DNA from: Siphonobacter curvatus
GTDB taxonomy: Bacteria > Bacteroidota > Bacteroidia > Cytophagales > Spirosomataceae
Direction: 5' to 3'
Length of the DNA stretch: 64,000 nucleotides
Assembly (NCBI RefSeq): GCF_002943425.1
Contig: NZ_PTRA01000001.1
Span: 1,674,001-1,738,000, forward strand
The notes beneath the pieces were generated by a model that saw nothing but the letters and a program-made list of their open reading frames with translations, was not told the DNA's origin and ran no database searches. The first letter of the stretch is position 1; every line of letters starts with the position of its first letter. Below are positions 1 to 8,525 of this stretch, piece after piece. The translations under genes were made by a program, and so were the position numbers.

Positions 1-4
1 TTAC

Positions 5-979
5 CTAAAATAAACCAGAACGGACCTCGAAGATTCCATCGCCAATTTTCACACCCTCGGCGTACAGCTCAATTGTATGCTTTCCTTTCTTAAAGGGAAT
101 GTTACGTTTATAGATCACGTCTACCTGTTGGTTATTTCCCTGGTAAGTAATATCCTTTTTAACAGTATAGATCATTTCCTTACTCTGGTACATAAACGTT
201 CCCGAACCGGTGGCCATATCGGAGATAACTGCTCCGGTAGGATCAAGGACGCGAACGAAAATTTCCTTGCCATTACGTTCAGTCAGGGTATTATCGCCCA
301 GCCCGAAAGCAATTCGAATTTGATCAATTTTGTCGGCTTTGATTTTTTCCCGCTCTTTACCTTTCGAATTAATGGCATATACCATGACATTCTGAGCTTT
401 CAGAGCCGCCGCTACGCTGATCCGATCGTTTAATTCTTTGTTGTTGACTTTAAGAGCATTAACGGAATCATCGTACGCCTGTCTGGCCGAATTTAGCTCC
501 GTTTTTAGTCCCTCATTGCTAGTGGCTAGCTCCTGATTTTGAGTCGTTAACGAGCCGTTTTCTTCTTTCAAACGAACAATATCCCGGTCTTTCTGCTTCA
601 GTAAATCTTTATACTGTTCTAGTTTGGCTTCAAACTTTTTGACTTCATCGGCCGTTGCGTTTACCAGTCGCTGCTTGTCAATTTCCAACTGCGTTTTTAA
701 CTGCATCAATTCGTCGATATTGCCGCCAAGCATACGTATTTCGGCAATTTTGGCGTCGAGCTGGGTTGCAATGGAATCGAGTTTAGTATTCGCCTTTAAA
801 ATCTCTCGTTTCTGAACTACTGATCGAGAAGATAATGTTTCACGTTCATTACGTTCTTTAAAGTACAAAAAGCCTAATACTGCGACCAGTCCGGCCATCA
901 CGACGAGAGCTGCAATGAAGTAACCTTTCTTGTCAGAATCTTTTTTCGGTGTTGATCGGGTGTAATCGTATGGTTCCAT
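5..979 (-). CDS. Membrane-anchored coiled-coil protein, function unknown
   Basis: I do not recognise a named family. The 324-residue product has a short charged N-terminus, one hydrophobic segment at about residues 19-40 (likely a signal anchor), a long Lys/Glu/Gln-rich coiled coil at about 45-185, and a compact beta-rich C-terminal domain of about 110 residues ending in GLF. The topology suggests a cell-envelope protein with the coiled coil and C-terminal domain in the periplasm. The gene is complete: its TAG stop lies at the window edge and its ATG is at 977-979. It is divergent from yggS across 148 bp. A structural or scaffolding role is only a guess; similar proteins are usually left hypothetical in Cytophagales. 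Confidence 0.8.
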   Translation of the reverse strand: MEPYDYTRSTPKKDSDKKGYFIAALVVMAGLVAVLGFLYFKERNERETLSSRSVVQKREILKANTKLDSIATQLDAKIAEIRMLGGNIDELMQLKTQLEIDKQRLVNATADEVKKFEAKLEQYKDLLKQKDRDIVRLKEENGSLTTQNQELATSNEGLKTELNSARQAYDDSVNALKVNNKELNDRISVAAALKAQNVMVYAINSKGKEREKIKADKIDQIRIAFGLGDNTLTERNGKEIFVRVLDPTGAVISDMATGSGTFMYQSKEMIYTVKKDITYQGNNQQVDVIYKRNIPFKKGKHTIELYAEGVKIGDGIFEVRSGLF

Positions 980-1103
980 ATAGAGTAATAATGATGGAGG
1001 TACGGGCAGACAAAACTACGCCTAAGCGTGGAGAAGTCAACCACTTACCGGAGAATTAGGCGGACAATCACTCGTAAAAGTAGTACATAGCCTAGATAAG
1101 CAC

Positions 1104-1111
1104 TACTTTTG
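1104..1111 (+). promoter_or_regulatory. Candidate -7 promoter box for yggS
   Basis: TACTTTTG matches the Bacteroidota -7 consensus TAnnTTTG and ends 16 nt before the yggS ATG, which would give a very short leader. No TTG -33 element is visible at the usual spacing, so support rests on the -7 match and position. Confidence 0.45.
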
Positions 1112-1127
1112 TATAAACGTTTTAAGA

Positions 1128-1805
1128 ATGAACATCGTTGAAAATCTGAATAAAATTACCAAAAACATGGCTGGCTACCCGGCCCGTTTGATTGCCGTTA
1201 CTAAGACTCACCCCGTAGAAGTACTTCAGGAAACGTATGATGCCGGATGCAAAACCTTCGGCGAAAATAAAGTACAGGACATGGTAGCGAAGTGGGAAGT
1301 GTTACCGAAAGACATTGAGTGGCACATGATTGGTCATTTGCAAACCAACAAGGTAAAACCCATTGCTCCGTTTGTATCGTTGATCCATTCCGTAGACAGT
1401 TTTAAACTACTGCTTGAAATCAATAAGCAGGCAGCCAAGGCGAAGCGGGTGATTGATTGTCTGCTCCAAATTCACATTGCTCAGGAAGAGACCAAATTTG
1501 GTTTCAGCCAGCAGGAAGCCGAAGCAGCCCTCCACTCCGAAGCCCTGGCCGGATTAAAAAATATTCGCATCGTGGGTTTAATGGGTATGGCTTCTAATAC
1601 CGATGATCTAATTCAGGTTCGACTGGAATTTCGGGGATTGAAGCAATTTTTCGAACGCATGAAAGCTACCGTTCCCGTATCTGAGCGTTGTGAACTCAAA
1701 GAATTGTCGATGGGCATGAGCAGCGATTACGAGACGGCTTTGCAGGAAGGTAGTACTCTTGTTCGCGTAGGCAGTGCTATTTTTGGAGCTCGCGAATACG
1801 CCTAA
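1128..1805 (+). CDS. yggS: YggS/PROSC family pyridoxal-5'-phosphate homeostasis protein
   Basis: This is a cytosolic PLP-binding protein of the YggS/PLPBP family, which keeps free pyridoxal phosphate at safe levels and has no known catalytic turnover. The PLP Schiff-base lysine is Lys26 in the motif AVTKTH. Other family signatures are FGENKVQ, WHMIGHLQTNK, the SMGMSSDYE phosphate-binding loop and the C-terminal GSTLVRVGSAIFG. The length of 225 residues is normal for the family. It stands alone, preceded by a -7 box and followed by a hairpin. Family assignment is secure; the physiological role is inferred from homologues. Confidence 0.96.
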   Translation: MNIVENLNKITKNMAGYPARLIAVTKTHPVEVLQETYDAGCKTFGENKVQDMVAKWEVLPKDIEWHMIGHLQTNKVKPIAPFVSLIHSVDSFKLLLEINKQAAKAKRVIDCLLQIHIAQEETKFGFSQQEAEAALHSEALAGLKNIRIVGLMGMASNTDDLIQVRLEFRGLKQFFERMKATVPVSERCELKELSMGMSSDYETALQEGSTLVRVGSAIFGAREYA

Positions 1806-1809
1806 GATC

Positions 1810-1846
1810 CAGGGATTCGGCGTTTAAACCGGACGCCGAATCCCTG
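1810..1846. terminator. 14-bp stem-loop after yggS
   Basis: A perfect 14-bp inverted repeat (arms 1810-1823 and 1833-1846, 9-nt loop) starts 5 nt after the yggS stop. It lacks a strong T tract, so it may act as a weak terminator or an mRNA 3'-end stabiliser. Confidence 0.55.
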
Positions 1847-1861
1847 AAAATTTAAACCGGC

Positions 1862-2854
1862 ATGCACTTTCGCACCGAATTTTCCATTCCTCCTTCTTCC
1901 TGGAAACTAGGTTTACAATCCCGGGTCGTTTCGATGGGTTCCTGCTTTGCTGAAGTACTCGGAAAGCGGTTACAAGCTCATAAAATCGAAGGGATGTACC
2001 AACCCTTCGGCACCTTATTTAGTCCGCTTGCTCTGTACCGAATTTTGCAGTATGCTCTGGCCAAGGAGCCTGTGGATGATCGTTTATTTCTGGAACGAGA
2101 CGGCCGCTGGCTGCATTACGATACGCATTCATCCATAACCGCTGCGAGTCAGCAGGAATTGGGAGTACGGATGCAACGGGAGCTGGATCAACTGGCCGAA
2201 GCACTCCGTCGGGCTAATTTACTAGTGCTGACCTTGGGTTCAGCCTGGGCGTATCGATTGCTGGAACCGCCCAGGTATGTAGCGAATTGCCATAAGCAAC
2301 CTGCCCGCATCTTTGATCGCGATTTATTGAGTGTCAAGACCATTTGCAAAGAGTTTGGCACCGTGTATGCCTTACTAAAGGCGGTAAATCCTGGTTTACG
2401 TGTACTTCTAACCGTCAGTCCGGTACGTCATGCCAAGGATGGGATGATGGATAATTCAGTGAGTAAGTCCATTCTCCGGGCGGCCTGTCATTACCTGGTA
2501 AGCGATTACGCCGATGTCATGTATTTCCCGGCGTACGAATTACTGTTGGATGATTTACGGGACTACCGATTTTATGCGAGTGATCTAGTTCACCCCAGTG
2601 AAATGGCCGAAGTGTATATCTTTGAAAAATTTCAGCAGACGTACTTCGATGCCTCACTCCAACAGTTTACAAAAGACTGGGAGAAGATTACCAAAGCCCT
2701 GAATCATCGGCCTTTTCAGGAAAATTCAGCCGTTCATCTTCAGTTTCTTACTAAGCTGCTGACGGATCTTGAACGGATGCCCGTAAATGTAAGTCCGGAA
2801 CGGGCGGAAGTAAGCGAACGAATACAACGCATTACGCAGGCTCTGGGCCACTGA
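1862..2854 (+). CDS. GSCFA domain-containing protein
   Basis: The N-terminal VSMGSCFAEVLGKRL carries the GSCFA signature that names this family, largely restricted to Bacteroidota and some Proteobacteria. The fold is thought to be related to SGNH/GDSL hydrolases, with the GSCFA block taking the position of block I. Further conserved-looking segments are LTLGSAWAY, LTVSPVRHAKDG and the late DLVHPSEMAEVYIFEKF, where the His-Pro fits an SGNH-type catalytic histidine block. There is no signal peptide, so it is probably cytosolic. Length 330 is typical. Substrate is unknown. Confidence 0.9.
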   Translation: MHFRTEFSIPPSSWKLGLQSRVVSMGSCFAEVLGKRLQAHKIEGMYQPFGTLFSPLALYRILQYALAKEPVDDRLFLERDGRWLHYDTHSSITAASQQELGVRMQRELDQLAEALRRANLLVLTLGSAWAYRLLEPPRYVANCHKQPARIFDRDLLSVKTICKEFGTVYALLKAVNPGLRVLLTVSPVRHAKDGMMDNSVSKSILRAACHYLVSDYADVMYFPAYELLLDDLRDYRFYASDLVHPSEMAEVYIFEKFQQTYFDASLQQFTKDWEKITKALNHRPFQENSAVHLQFLTKLLTDLERMPVNVSPERAEVSERIQRITQALGH

Positions 2855-2909
2855 ACCAATCGATTACAAAGAGATTGCGATAAGCTAGGCCGATAAGAAA
2901 CTTACTAGT

Positions 2910-2917
2910 TACCTTTG
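2910..2917 (+). promoter_or_regulatory. Candidate -7 promoter box for mrp
   Basis: TACCTTTG fits TAnnTTTG and lies 63 nt before the mrp ATG at 2980. A -33 TTG at correct spacing is not evident. Confidence 0.4.
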
Positions 2918-2979
2918 TGGTTAGCAAGGAACGGTCGGTAACGCGGAATTAGCCCGTTCACTCCCGTTTGATTATCACT

Positions 2980-4089
2980 ATGGGCGAATTACGAATTAAC
3001 AAAGAAGATATTATACGGGCCTTAAGTACCGTAGAAGAACCGGACTTGAAGAAAGACCTGGTTACGTTGAACATGATTAAAGACGTGGAACTGGGCGTCG
3101 GTGAGGTCCGGTTTACGGTTGTGTTAACGACGCCAGCCTGTCCCCTGAAAGAACTCATTCGTCAACGTTGTGAGGATGCCATCCATACCTTGGTGGACCC
3201 GGAATTACGCATCGTGGTGAACATGACGGCGGATGTAACGACTACGGCTTTTGGTAACAAAACCATTTTAGCATCGGTTAAAAACGTCATCGCCATTGCT
3301 TCGGGTAAAGGCGGTGTGGGTAAATCAACGGTTACAGCGAATCTGGCCATTGCCCTGAAAAATGCAGGTGCTCAGGTCGGGATTCTGGATGCGGACATCT
3401 ACGGACCTTCCATTCCGGTCATGTTCGGTGCGGAAGATCTGCAACCGACTGTAACGGTAATAGATGGAAAGAATATGATTAATCCCATTTTGCAGTACGG
3501 GATTAAGATGATTTCCATGGGCTTTTTAGTACCGGCGGACAGCCCGATGGTATGGCGTGGCCCAATGGCGAGTCAGGCACTTAAACAGTTGATGGGGGAT
3601 GTGAACTGGGGTGAACTGGATTACTTGCTAATTGACTTACCTCCCGGAACGGGCGACGTACATCTAACGCTGGTACAATCGGCTCCGGTTACAGGGGCGG
3701 TAATCGTAACCACGCCGCAGAAGGTAGCCCTGGCCGATGCCAAAAAAGGATTGCAAATGTTTATGCAACCGCAAATTAATGTACCGGTATTGGGAATCGT
3801 CGAGAATATGGCCTATTTTACGCCCGCCGAGCTACCCGAAAATCGGTACTATCTGTTTGGTAAAGGAGGTGGCAAATGGCTGGCAGAACATTACGAATTG
3901 CCTTTCCTGGGAGAAATTCCATTAGTACAGGGCATTCGCGAAGCCGGAGATGAAGGACGCCCCGCCGCTACCTACACCGATTCACTGACGGCTTTGGCCT
4001 TCCAGAAAACTGCCGAAGCACTGGCTCAGCAGGTTGCCATCCGGAATGCCACGCTTGAAAAAACCAAACGGGTTGAAATGACCGTTTAA
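2980..4089 (+). CDS. mrp: Mrp/NBP35 family ATP-binding Fe-S cluster carrier
   Basis: This is a P-loop ATPase of the Mrp/ApbC/NBP35 family that carries and transfers Fe-S clusters in the cytosol. An N-terminal DUF59/MIP18-like domain (about residues 1-85, with TTPACPLKEL) is followed by the ATPase domain, with the deviant Walker A GKGGVGKST at 109-117. The open frame extends to a TTG at 2968, but the ATG at 2980 is a better start and gives 369 residues. The CxxC pair usually found before the FGxGGG segment is replaced by FTPAELPEN, so the cluster-bridging cysteines are absent at that site. A nifU-like gene follows 96 bp downstream, in line with a joint role in Fe-S maturation. Confidence 0.95.
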   Translation: MGELRINKEDIIRALSTVEEPDLKKDLVTLNMIKDVELGVGEVRFTVVLTTPACPLKELIRQRCEDAIHTLVDPELRIVVNMTADVTTTAFGNKTILASVKNVIAIASGKGGVGKSTVTANLAIALKNAGAQVGILDADIYGPSIPVMFGAEDLQPTVTVIDGKNMINPILQYGIKMISMGFLVPADSPMVWRGPMASQALKQLMGDVNWGELDYLLIDLPPGTGDVHLTLVQSAPVTGAVIVTTPQKVALADAKKGLQMFMQPQINVPVLGIVENMAYFTPAELPENRYYLFGKGGGKWLAEHYELPFLGEIPLVQGIREAGDEGRPAATYTDSLTALAFQKTAEALAQQVAIRNATLEKTKRVEMTV

Positions 4090-4185
4090 GAGCAAAAGAG
4101 CAGGAGTATTTATACAATTATTCGAACATACTGTTCCTGTCGGGATTTATTCATACAGGCAGATTAAAAGCATTAGTATACACGA

Positions 4186-4437
4186 ATGGAAACGAATCTC
4201 GCACATCCCTTAATGGGAAAAGTCGAACAGGCTTTGAATAGCATTCGTCCCTACCTTGAAGCGGATGGAGGCAATGTTCGTATCATTGAAATTACGGACG
4301 ATAACGTAGTACGGTTAGAATTGATGGGAGCCTGTGGTTCCTGCACGATGTCAGCCATGACCTTCCGTGGAGGCATCGAAGACGCCATCCGTCGGCAGGT
4401 TCCTGAAGTAAGTAGCATTGTAGCGATTAACTTATAA
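4186..4437 (+). CDS. NifU-like C-terminal domain Fe-S scaffold protein
   Basis: A stand-alone NifU C-terminal (Nfu) domain of 83 residues. The motif GACGSCTMS contains Cys50 and Cys53, which in this family bridge a [4Fe-4S] cluster between two subunits before delivery to apo-proteins. RPYLEADGGNV is the other family signature. There is no signal peptide, so it works in the cytosol. It follows mrp, which also handles Fe-S clusters, and probably belongs to the same transcript. It converges with the transglutaminase gene with only 4 bp between the stops and no obvious terminator. Confidence 0.95.
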   Translation: METNLAHPLMGKVEQALNSIRPYLEADGGNVRIIEITDDNVVRLELMGACGSCTMSAMTFRGGIEDAIRRQVPEVSSIVAINL

Positions 4438-4441
4438 TCGC

Positions 4442-5293
4442 TTAGTATAAGATTGCTGAAGGAATGACTTCGACTGAAGTCTCCAACGCAGATTCGGCAG
4501 GTCCGGTATACGTTCCGTGTACCGGACTTATCATTTCCGGGAAGGCCGAAACGGCCAGTACCAAATGAGAGTCGGCGGCCAGACAATTCTGGGTAGGATC
4601 GAAGCCTCGCCAACCCGCTCCGGGTAAGTACACTTCCGCCCAGGCGTGCAAGTACTGCGTTTCATCGGCGTTGCCGAAATAGTAACCACTCACAAAGCGA
4701 GCTGCTAGGCCCAAACACTGGCAGCAAATTACGTACAAGGTAGCGTAGTCCCGGCAGGAGCCCCGTCGGTTTTGTAAGGTGTAATCCGGCGTTTGCGGGA
4801 AGCCTTCTTCCCGAATTTCGTACGAAAATTCTTCGTGAATGCACTCATTCAGCCGAATGAGAAACTGCAACGTATCCCAGCGGGATTCGGTAGCAATGAG
4901 CCTCGTAAATTGTTCAACGGCCGGCGTAACGCCTCCCTTTTCTAAGTACAAGGTCAATAGTCGACGTTCTTCTTCCCCGTACTTGATGGGCAGTTTTTGA
5001 TGTTCAAACGGATAGAGAATGAAATCAAAAGGATTGGATAGGGTAGACTCAATTTCACTTTCAGCCAGAATTTGCAACTGCGTAGTTGGCGTACTGAAAA
5101 ACAAGAGATGTTGCGTGTTTCCTTCGCTGTCAGTAATGCCAATCATTTTATCCGGCTCTGGACTAACCTGTAATTTAAAGCCTTTTATCTGCTGATAAGA
5201 AGTAGACCGAGCCTGGAGATACAGGCGATGCGGACTCAGTGTAACAGCATTCGAGTAGTTATAGGTAAGCTGATGACGGACGCGATATTGCAT
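4442..5293 (-). CDS. Transglutaminase-like cysteine peptidase (Anbu cluster)
   Basis: A bacterial transglutaminase-like protein with an N-terminal beta-rich Bact_transglu_N domain (YRVRHQLTYNYS onward, about residues 1-85) and a C-terminal transglutaminase core. Counting from the ATG at 5293, the triad is Cys180 in RRGSCRDYA, His216 in YLHAWAEVYL and Asp232 in GFDPTQN. The frame runs 9 nt further to a TTG at 5302, which I do not prefer. Without a signal peptide it should be cytosolic. Genes of this type are a regular partner of Anbu and alpha-E genes, which lie directly upstream on the same strand, and are thought to hydrolyse or transfer amide bonds in an uncharacterised peptide-modification pathway. 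Confidence 0.93.
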   Translation of the reverse strand: MQYRVRHQLTYNYSNAVTLSPHRLYLQARSTSYQQIKGFKLQVSPEPDKMIGITDSEGNTQHLLFFSTPTTQLQILAESEIESTLSNPFDFILYPFEHQKLPIKYGEEERRLLTLYLEKGGVTPAVEQFTRLIATESRWDTLQFLIRLNECIHEEFSYEIREEGFPQTPDYTLQNRRGSCRDYATLYVICCQCLGLAARFVSGYYFGNADETQYLHAWAEVYLPGAGWRGFDPTQNCLAADSHLVLAVSAFPEMISPVHGTYTGPAESALETSVEVIPSAILY

Positions 5294-5495
5294 TGATTTC
5301 AAATGGTTTTAAGGCAGAGCCAATGGAGAAAAAACCAATCTTACGCGGGGGAGAGCGACGAACAAAAATGGGGTATTTGGCCCATGTTGTTTATGCAATG
5401 TATGGAAAAAGGGTAAAATTTCCAAAATTTATACCGTATCATGAAGGGAGAAAATCTAAACAGGTACACGTTTTCAAGGCTTTACTCGCAACCCC

Positions 5496-5541
5496 AATAA
5501 GCAAGAAAGCCCGCTACCAGTAGCGGGCTTTCTTGCTTATT
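5496..5541. terminator. Perfect 21-bp bidirectional terminator hairpin
   Basis: Arms 5496-5516 and 5521-5541 are perfectly complementary with a 4-nt loop CCAG. One arm overlaps the last codons and stop of the Anbu gene. It sits between the Anbu and transglutaminase genes, both on the minus strand, so it could uncouple the two. Confidence 0.75.
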
Positions 5542-6283
5542 GATCATTCAGTATTTGTTGTTCGTGGGGCTCAAAAACGGGCTTCATCCAGTCGCTAGGA
5601 AGTCGTTGTACCGACGAAACCAGCAGGGCTCCCCACTGGTGAGCAATCTGCTCGACGTCTTCTTTTTCAAAGCGATGTTCCGTAATATGAAAACTATCGC
5701 GTTCGTACACGGCAATGTCAATCGGAAAGTCAACGTCGTTGGCACTTACTCGGGTAGAGTCAAAGGAAAGAAAGCCAATTTTCAGGGCATCCTTCAGGGG
5801 TGTATCGTAGCGTAAACCCCGACGCAGAATGGGGGTACCGTAACCCGTATTCCCAATAATGAAAAAAGGCGTACTCGGACCCACCTCAATCCAGTTTCCT
5901 TCCGGATACAGCATGTACAGCTTGTGTTCGTCGTCATCTTGTAACTGTCCGCCCACAATTGCGTACAGGTTGAAGGAAAGGCCAGCTTCGGCCAGAGCAT
6001 TTTTATCCTCCTGAGCAACCCGCCGTACCTGCTCACCAAAGGCATTTACGGCCTTGTATAGTTTGTTAAAGTTAGCATCGCGTTCGGCAATCACTTCCCG
6101 GAAATAGGTAATGGCTTTGTCCCGTACCGACCGTAACCCGGAAGTCATGATAAACAGGGAATGATGCTCTACTTGATGAATGGAAATTTTCTTGTTCGTC
6201 GTCACTTCCGAACCCGAAGTAAGGCGGGTGTCTGCCAGAGCGATTAAGCCGGTCTTTGTTTTGATGCCAAGGCAATACGTCAT
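5537..6283 (-). CDS. Anbu-type proteasome-like peptidase
   Basis: This is an Ntn-hydrolase of the Anbu (ancestral beta-subunit) lineage, related to HslV and 20S proteasome beta subunits. The N-terminus MTYCLGIKTKTGLIALADTR places Thr2 as the N-terminal nucleophile after Met removal, with the conserved Asp as mature residue 17 and Lys at mature 30/31, two residues before the usual Lys33 position. GLSFNLYAIVGGQ and the late FPIDIAVYERD fit the family. Length 248 is usual. Characterised Anbu proteins form open helical rings or dodecamers rather than a sealed barrel. It lies between alpha-E and transglutaminase genes, the canonical Anbu neighbourhood. Physiological substrates are unknown. Confidence 0.93.
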   Translation of the reverse strand: MTYCLGIKTKTGLIALADTRLTSGSEVTTNKKISIHQVEHHSLFIMTSGLRSVRDKAITYFREVIAERDANFNKLYKAVNAFGEQVRRVAQEDKNALAEAGLSFNLYAIVGGQLQDDDEHKLYMLYPEGNWIEVGPSTPFFIIGNTGYGTPILRRGLRYDTPLKDALKIGFLSFDSTRVSANDVDFPIDIAVYERDSFHITEHRFEKEDVEQIAHQWGALLVSSVQRLPSDWMKPVFEPHEQQILNDQ

Positions 6284-6427
6284 GTGTAATAGAATTGGAT
6301 TGCGGAAGGATGAATCGAATAGCTTCCCCTACAAATGTAAAAAAATAGCTATATGCTAGTGACTGGCAGCGACGATCCTTTCCTAATTATTTAAAAGATG
6401 CGGGATTGCTCAAGGTCATTATTACCT

Positions 6428-7390
6428 TTAAACGACGGGTTTCAGATCGAAATACGTCTCAAAAATGGCCGCTCCTGCGGCATTGTTTTTGGACTGAAAA
6501 TTGTCCAGAAATTCGTGTAAGCCCGTACTGAAAATGTCTTCAATCGTCATGAACTCAATTTCACTGCGAAGTTTACTCAGCACGCGTTCGGCCTTGTTGG
6601 TGTAACTATTACCGATAAAACCGCCGGAAATTTCGTACAGCGAGAGTTCAGCTCGCTTCAAAGAATGCATGACCGAACGGGGGAAATTCTTTTCCAGAAT
6701 CAGAAACTCAACGATATGGGCGGGAGACATATTCCGGAACCGCTGGCGATACATATTGTAAGCCGATACGGATTTCAGTACCGATGACCACAGCAGTAGA
6801 TCCAGGGGCGAACCAACGGCACCGACGTCGGGTAGGAGGGTGAAATACTTTACGTCCAGGAAACGCGTGGTTTTATCCGCTCGTTCCAGCATCCGGCCCA
6901 ATCGAGCGAAGTGCCAGCCTTCATTCCGGCTAATGGTGGATTCAATGATACCGTAGAAAGTCTGACAGCCGAGTTTAATTTCTTCGTAAAAATCCTGGAA
7001 ATGCCGCATCTCCCAGTGCTTGGATTGGGTGGCCGCTTCTTTTACTTTCCAGTACAAGGCATTGAGTTGTTCCCACATTTCCCGCGAGATAGTTTCCCGA
7101 ATGGTACGGGCATTTTCGCGGGCGTACTGCAAGGTACTGAGGATAGAGTTGGGGTTACGGGAGTCAAAAGTCATGAAGAAGATAATATTCTCTCGACTTG
7201 GTTCCTGAAAGTGCTCGTAGAAGAGTTTATTATCGGCCGTCGCAATGATCAGAGGTTCCCATTGTTCTTCCACATCCGGTGGCAAATCCAGCATCAAATT
7301 AAAGTTCACATCCACAAACCGCGAATAATTTTCGGCTCGCTCTACATAACGATTCATCCAGTAGATTGAATTTGCAACGCGACTCAGCAT
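6428..7390 (-). CDS. Alpha-E (DUF403) domain protein
   Basis: An all-helical alpha-E domain protein of 320 residues. MLSRVANSIYWMNRYVERAENYSRF at the start is the diagnostic block, and GWHFARLGRMLERADKTTRFLD is a second copy-like helix pair. Alpha-E proteins occur with circularly permuted ATP-grasp ligases, transglutaminases and Anbu peptidases, in a system proposed from comparative genomics to make or attach short peptides. Here it precedes the Anbu gene by 144 bp on the same strand, but the gene upstream is atpG, so the ligase is not adjacent. No catalytic residues can be named. Confidence 0.92.
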   Translation of the reverse strand: MLSRVANSIYWMNRYVERAENYSRFVDVNFNLMLDLPPDVEEQWEPLIIATADNKLFYEHFQEPSRENIIFFMTFDSRNPNSILSTLQYARENARTIRETISREMWEQLNALYWKVKEAATQSKHWEMRHFQDFYEEIKLGCQTFYGIIESTISRNEGWHFARLGRMLERADKTTRFLDVKYFTLLPDVGAVGSPLDLLLWSSVLKSVSAYNMYRQRFRNMSPAHIVEFLILEKNFPRSVMHSLKRAELSLYEISGGFIGNSYTNKAERVLSKLRSEIEFMTIEDIFSTGLHEFLDNFQSKNNAAGAAIFETYFDLKPVV

Positions 7391-7554
7391 ACTTAATACA
7401 GCTTAAATGGGAATATTATTTGCTAAAAATAAAAAATGATGCTTCAATATGGAGTAAAGTATTTAATACACAAAATTTCGTTTGGAATAACTTCGTAGTT
7501 TATCAAAACGAAATTTTGATTTATGGACAAGTTAGATGGATACCCCAATAAAAA

Positions 7555-7580
7555 ACCCCCATTCCCGAGAGAATGAGGGT
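7555..7580 (-). terminator. Rho-independent terminator of atpA-atpG
   Basis: Read on the minus strand, a 10-bp stem with one G-U pair (arms 7555-7564 and 7571-7580) is followed by a T run (A run on the plus strand just below 7555). It lies 25 nt past the atpG stop. Confidence 0.8.
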
Positions 7581-7604
7581 GCAAAGGGGGAAAATCAATG
7601 GGTA

Positions 7605-8486
7605 TTAATTGCCAGCCAGGGCTTCCGCACCCGCTACAATTTCAAGGATCTCCGTCGTAATCGCCGCCTGACGTGAACGGTTATACTCAATCCGCAGGTT
7701 CTTCAGTAGTTCACCCGCGTTGTCGGTTGCTTTGTCCATCGCCGTCATACGGGCACCGTGTTCAGAAGCATTAGACTCCAGTACGGCCCGGTATAACTGA
7801 ATTTTCAACGATTTAGGAATCAGTTCCTTAATGATTTCTTCTTCCGAAGGTTCAAAAATATAGTCGCCGGGTGTTGCCGTATCCTGGGTCGTGCTTTCAA
7901 CGATGGGCAGGAACTGCTCCACGCGAACAATTTGCGTAGCTACGTTTTTGAATTCGTTGTAAACAATCTCTACGATGTCGTACTGATTGTTTAGAAAAGC
8001 GTTCATGATTTCGTCGGCCGCCTGACGAACGACACCGAAGCTCAAGCGAGTAAAGGTATCTTCATACAGAGCGTTGACTTTATAGCCACGGCGGGTAAAA
8101 AATTCGCCGCCTTTTTTGCCGATGGAAAGAATATGAACGTTGCCGGCCCGTTTCTGAGCGGCGTACTTTTCATTGATAACAGCCGTTGCAGCTTTGCTTA
8201 CGTTGGCATTGAATGCCCCACAAAGACCACGATCGGAGGTAATCACCACCATAAGAACTTTCTCAATGGGGCGTTCCTGTTTAAAAGGATTTTCCTGGGC
8301 CGCTTCTGCTCCTGCCGATACGGTCTGAAGCATTTCGCCCAGTTTCTGAGCGTAAGGCCGCATTTGAAGGATGTTATCCTGAGCTCTCCGCAATTTAGCC
8401 GCCGCCACCATTTTCATGGCTTTGGTGATTTGCTGGGTAGAGTTCACGGAGGCAATCCGGTTACGAACTTCTTTTAAGTTAGCCAT
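7605..8486 (-). CDS. atpG: F1Fo ATP synthase gamma subunit
   Basis: This is the gamma subunit, the central rotor shaft of the F1 sector, which couples Fo proton flow to ATP synthesis at the membrane. The N-terminal coiled-coil helix MANLKEVRNRIASVNST followed by QQITKAMKMVAAAKL and the C-terminal helix ITTEILEIVAGAEAL are the conserved shaft segments; SDRGLCGAFN is the third family block. Length 293 is normal. It lies downstream of atpA, with 79 bp and a terminator-like hairpin between them. Identity is certain. Confidence 0.98.
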   Translation of the reverse strand: MANLKEVRNRIASVNSTQQITKAMKMVAAAKLRRAQDNILQMRPYAQKLGEMLQTVSAGAEAAQENPFKQERPIEKVLMVVITSDRGLCGAFNANVSKAATAVINEKYAAQKRAGNVHILSIGKKGGEFFTRRGYKVNALYEDTFTRLSFGVVRQAADEIMNAFLNNQYDIVEIVYNEFKNVATQIVRVEQFLPIVESTTQDTATPGDYIFEPSEEEIIKELIPKSLKIQLYRAVLESNASEHGARMTAMDKATDNAGELLKNLRIEYNRSRQAAITTEILEIVAGAEALAGN

Positions 8487-8525
8487 GGTGTTGGATGATG
8501 AGACGTTCGATCATGAGCGAAAAAG

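Noticed and set aside
4438-4441. Possible missing terminator between convergent nifU-like and transglutaminase genes
   Set aside because: Only 4 bp separate the stops and no hairpin is visible; overlapping transcripts are possible, but nothing unusual can be shown from sequence.
5293-5523. Open frame of 76 codons upstream of the transglutaminase gene
   Set aside because: It ends within the terminator hairpin at 5496-5541, overlaps the transglutaminase start, and has no recognisable motif or plausible signal; it is most likely non-coding.
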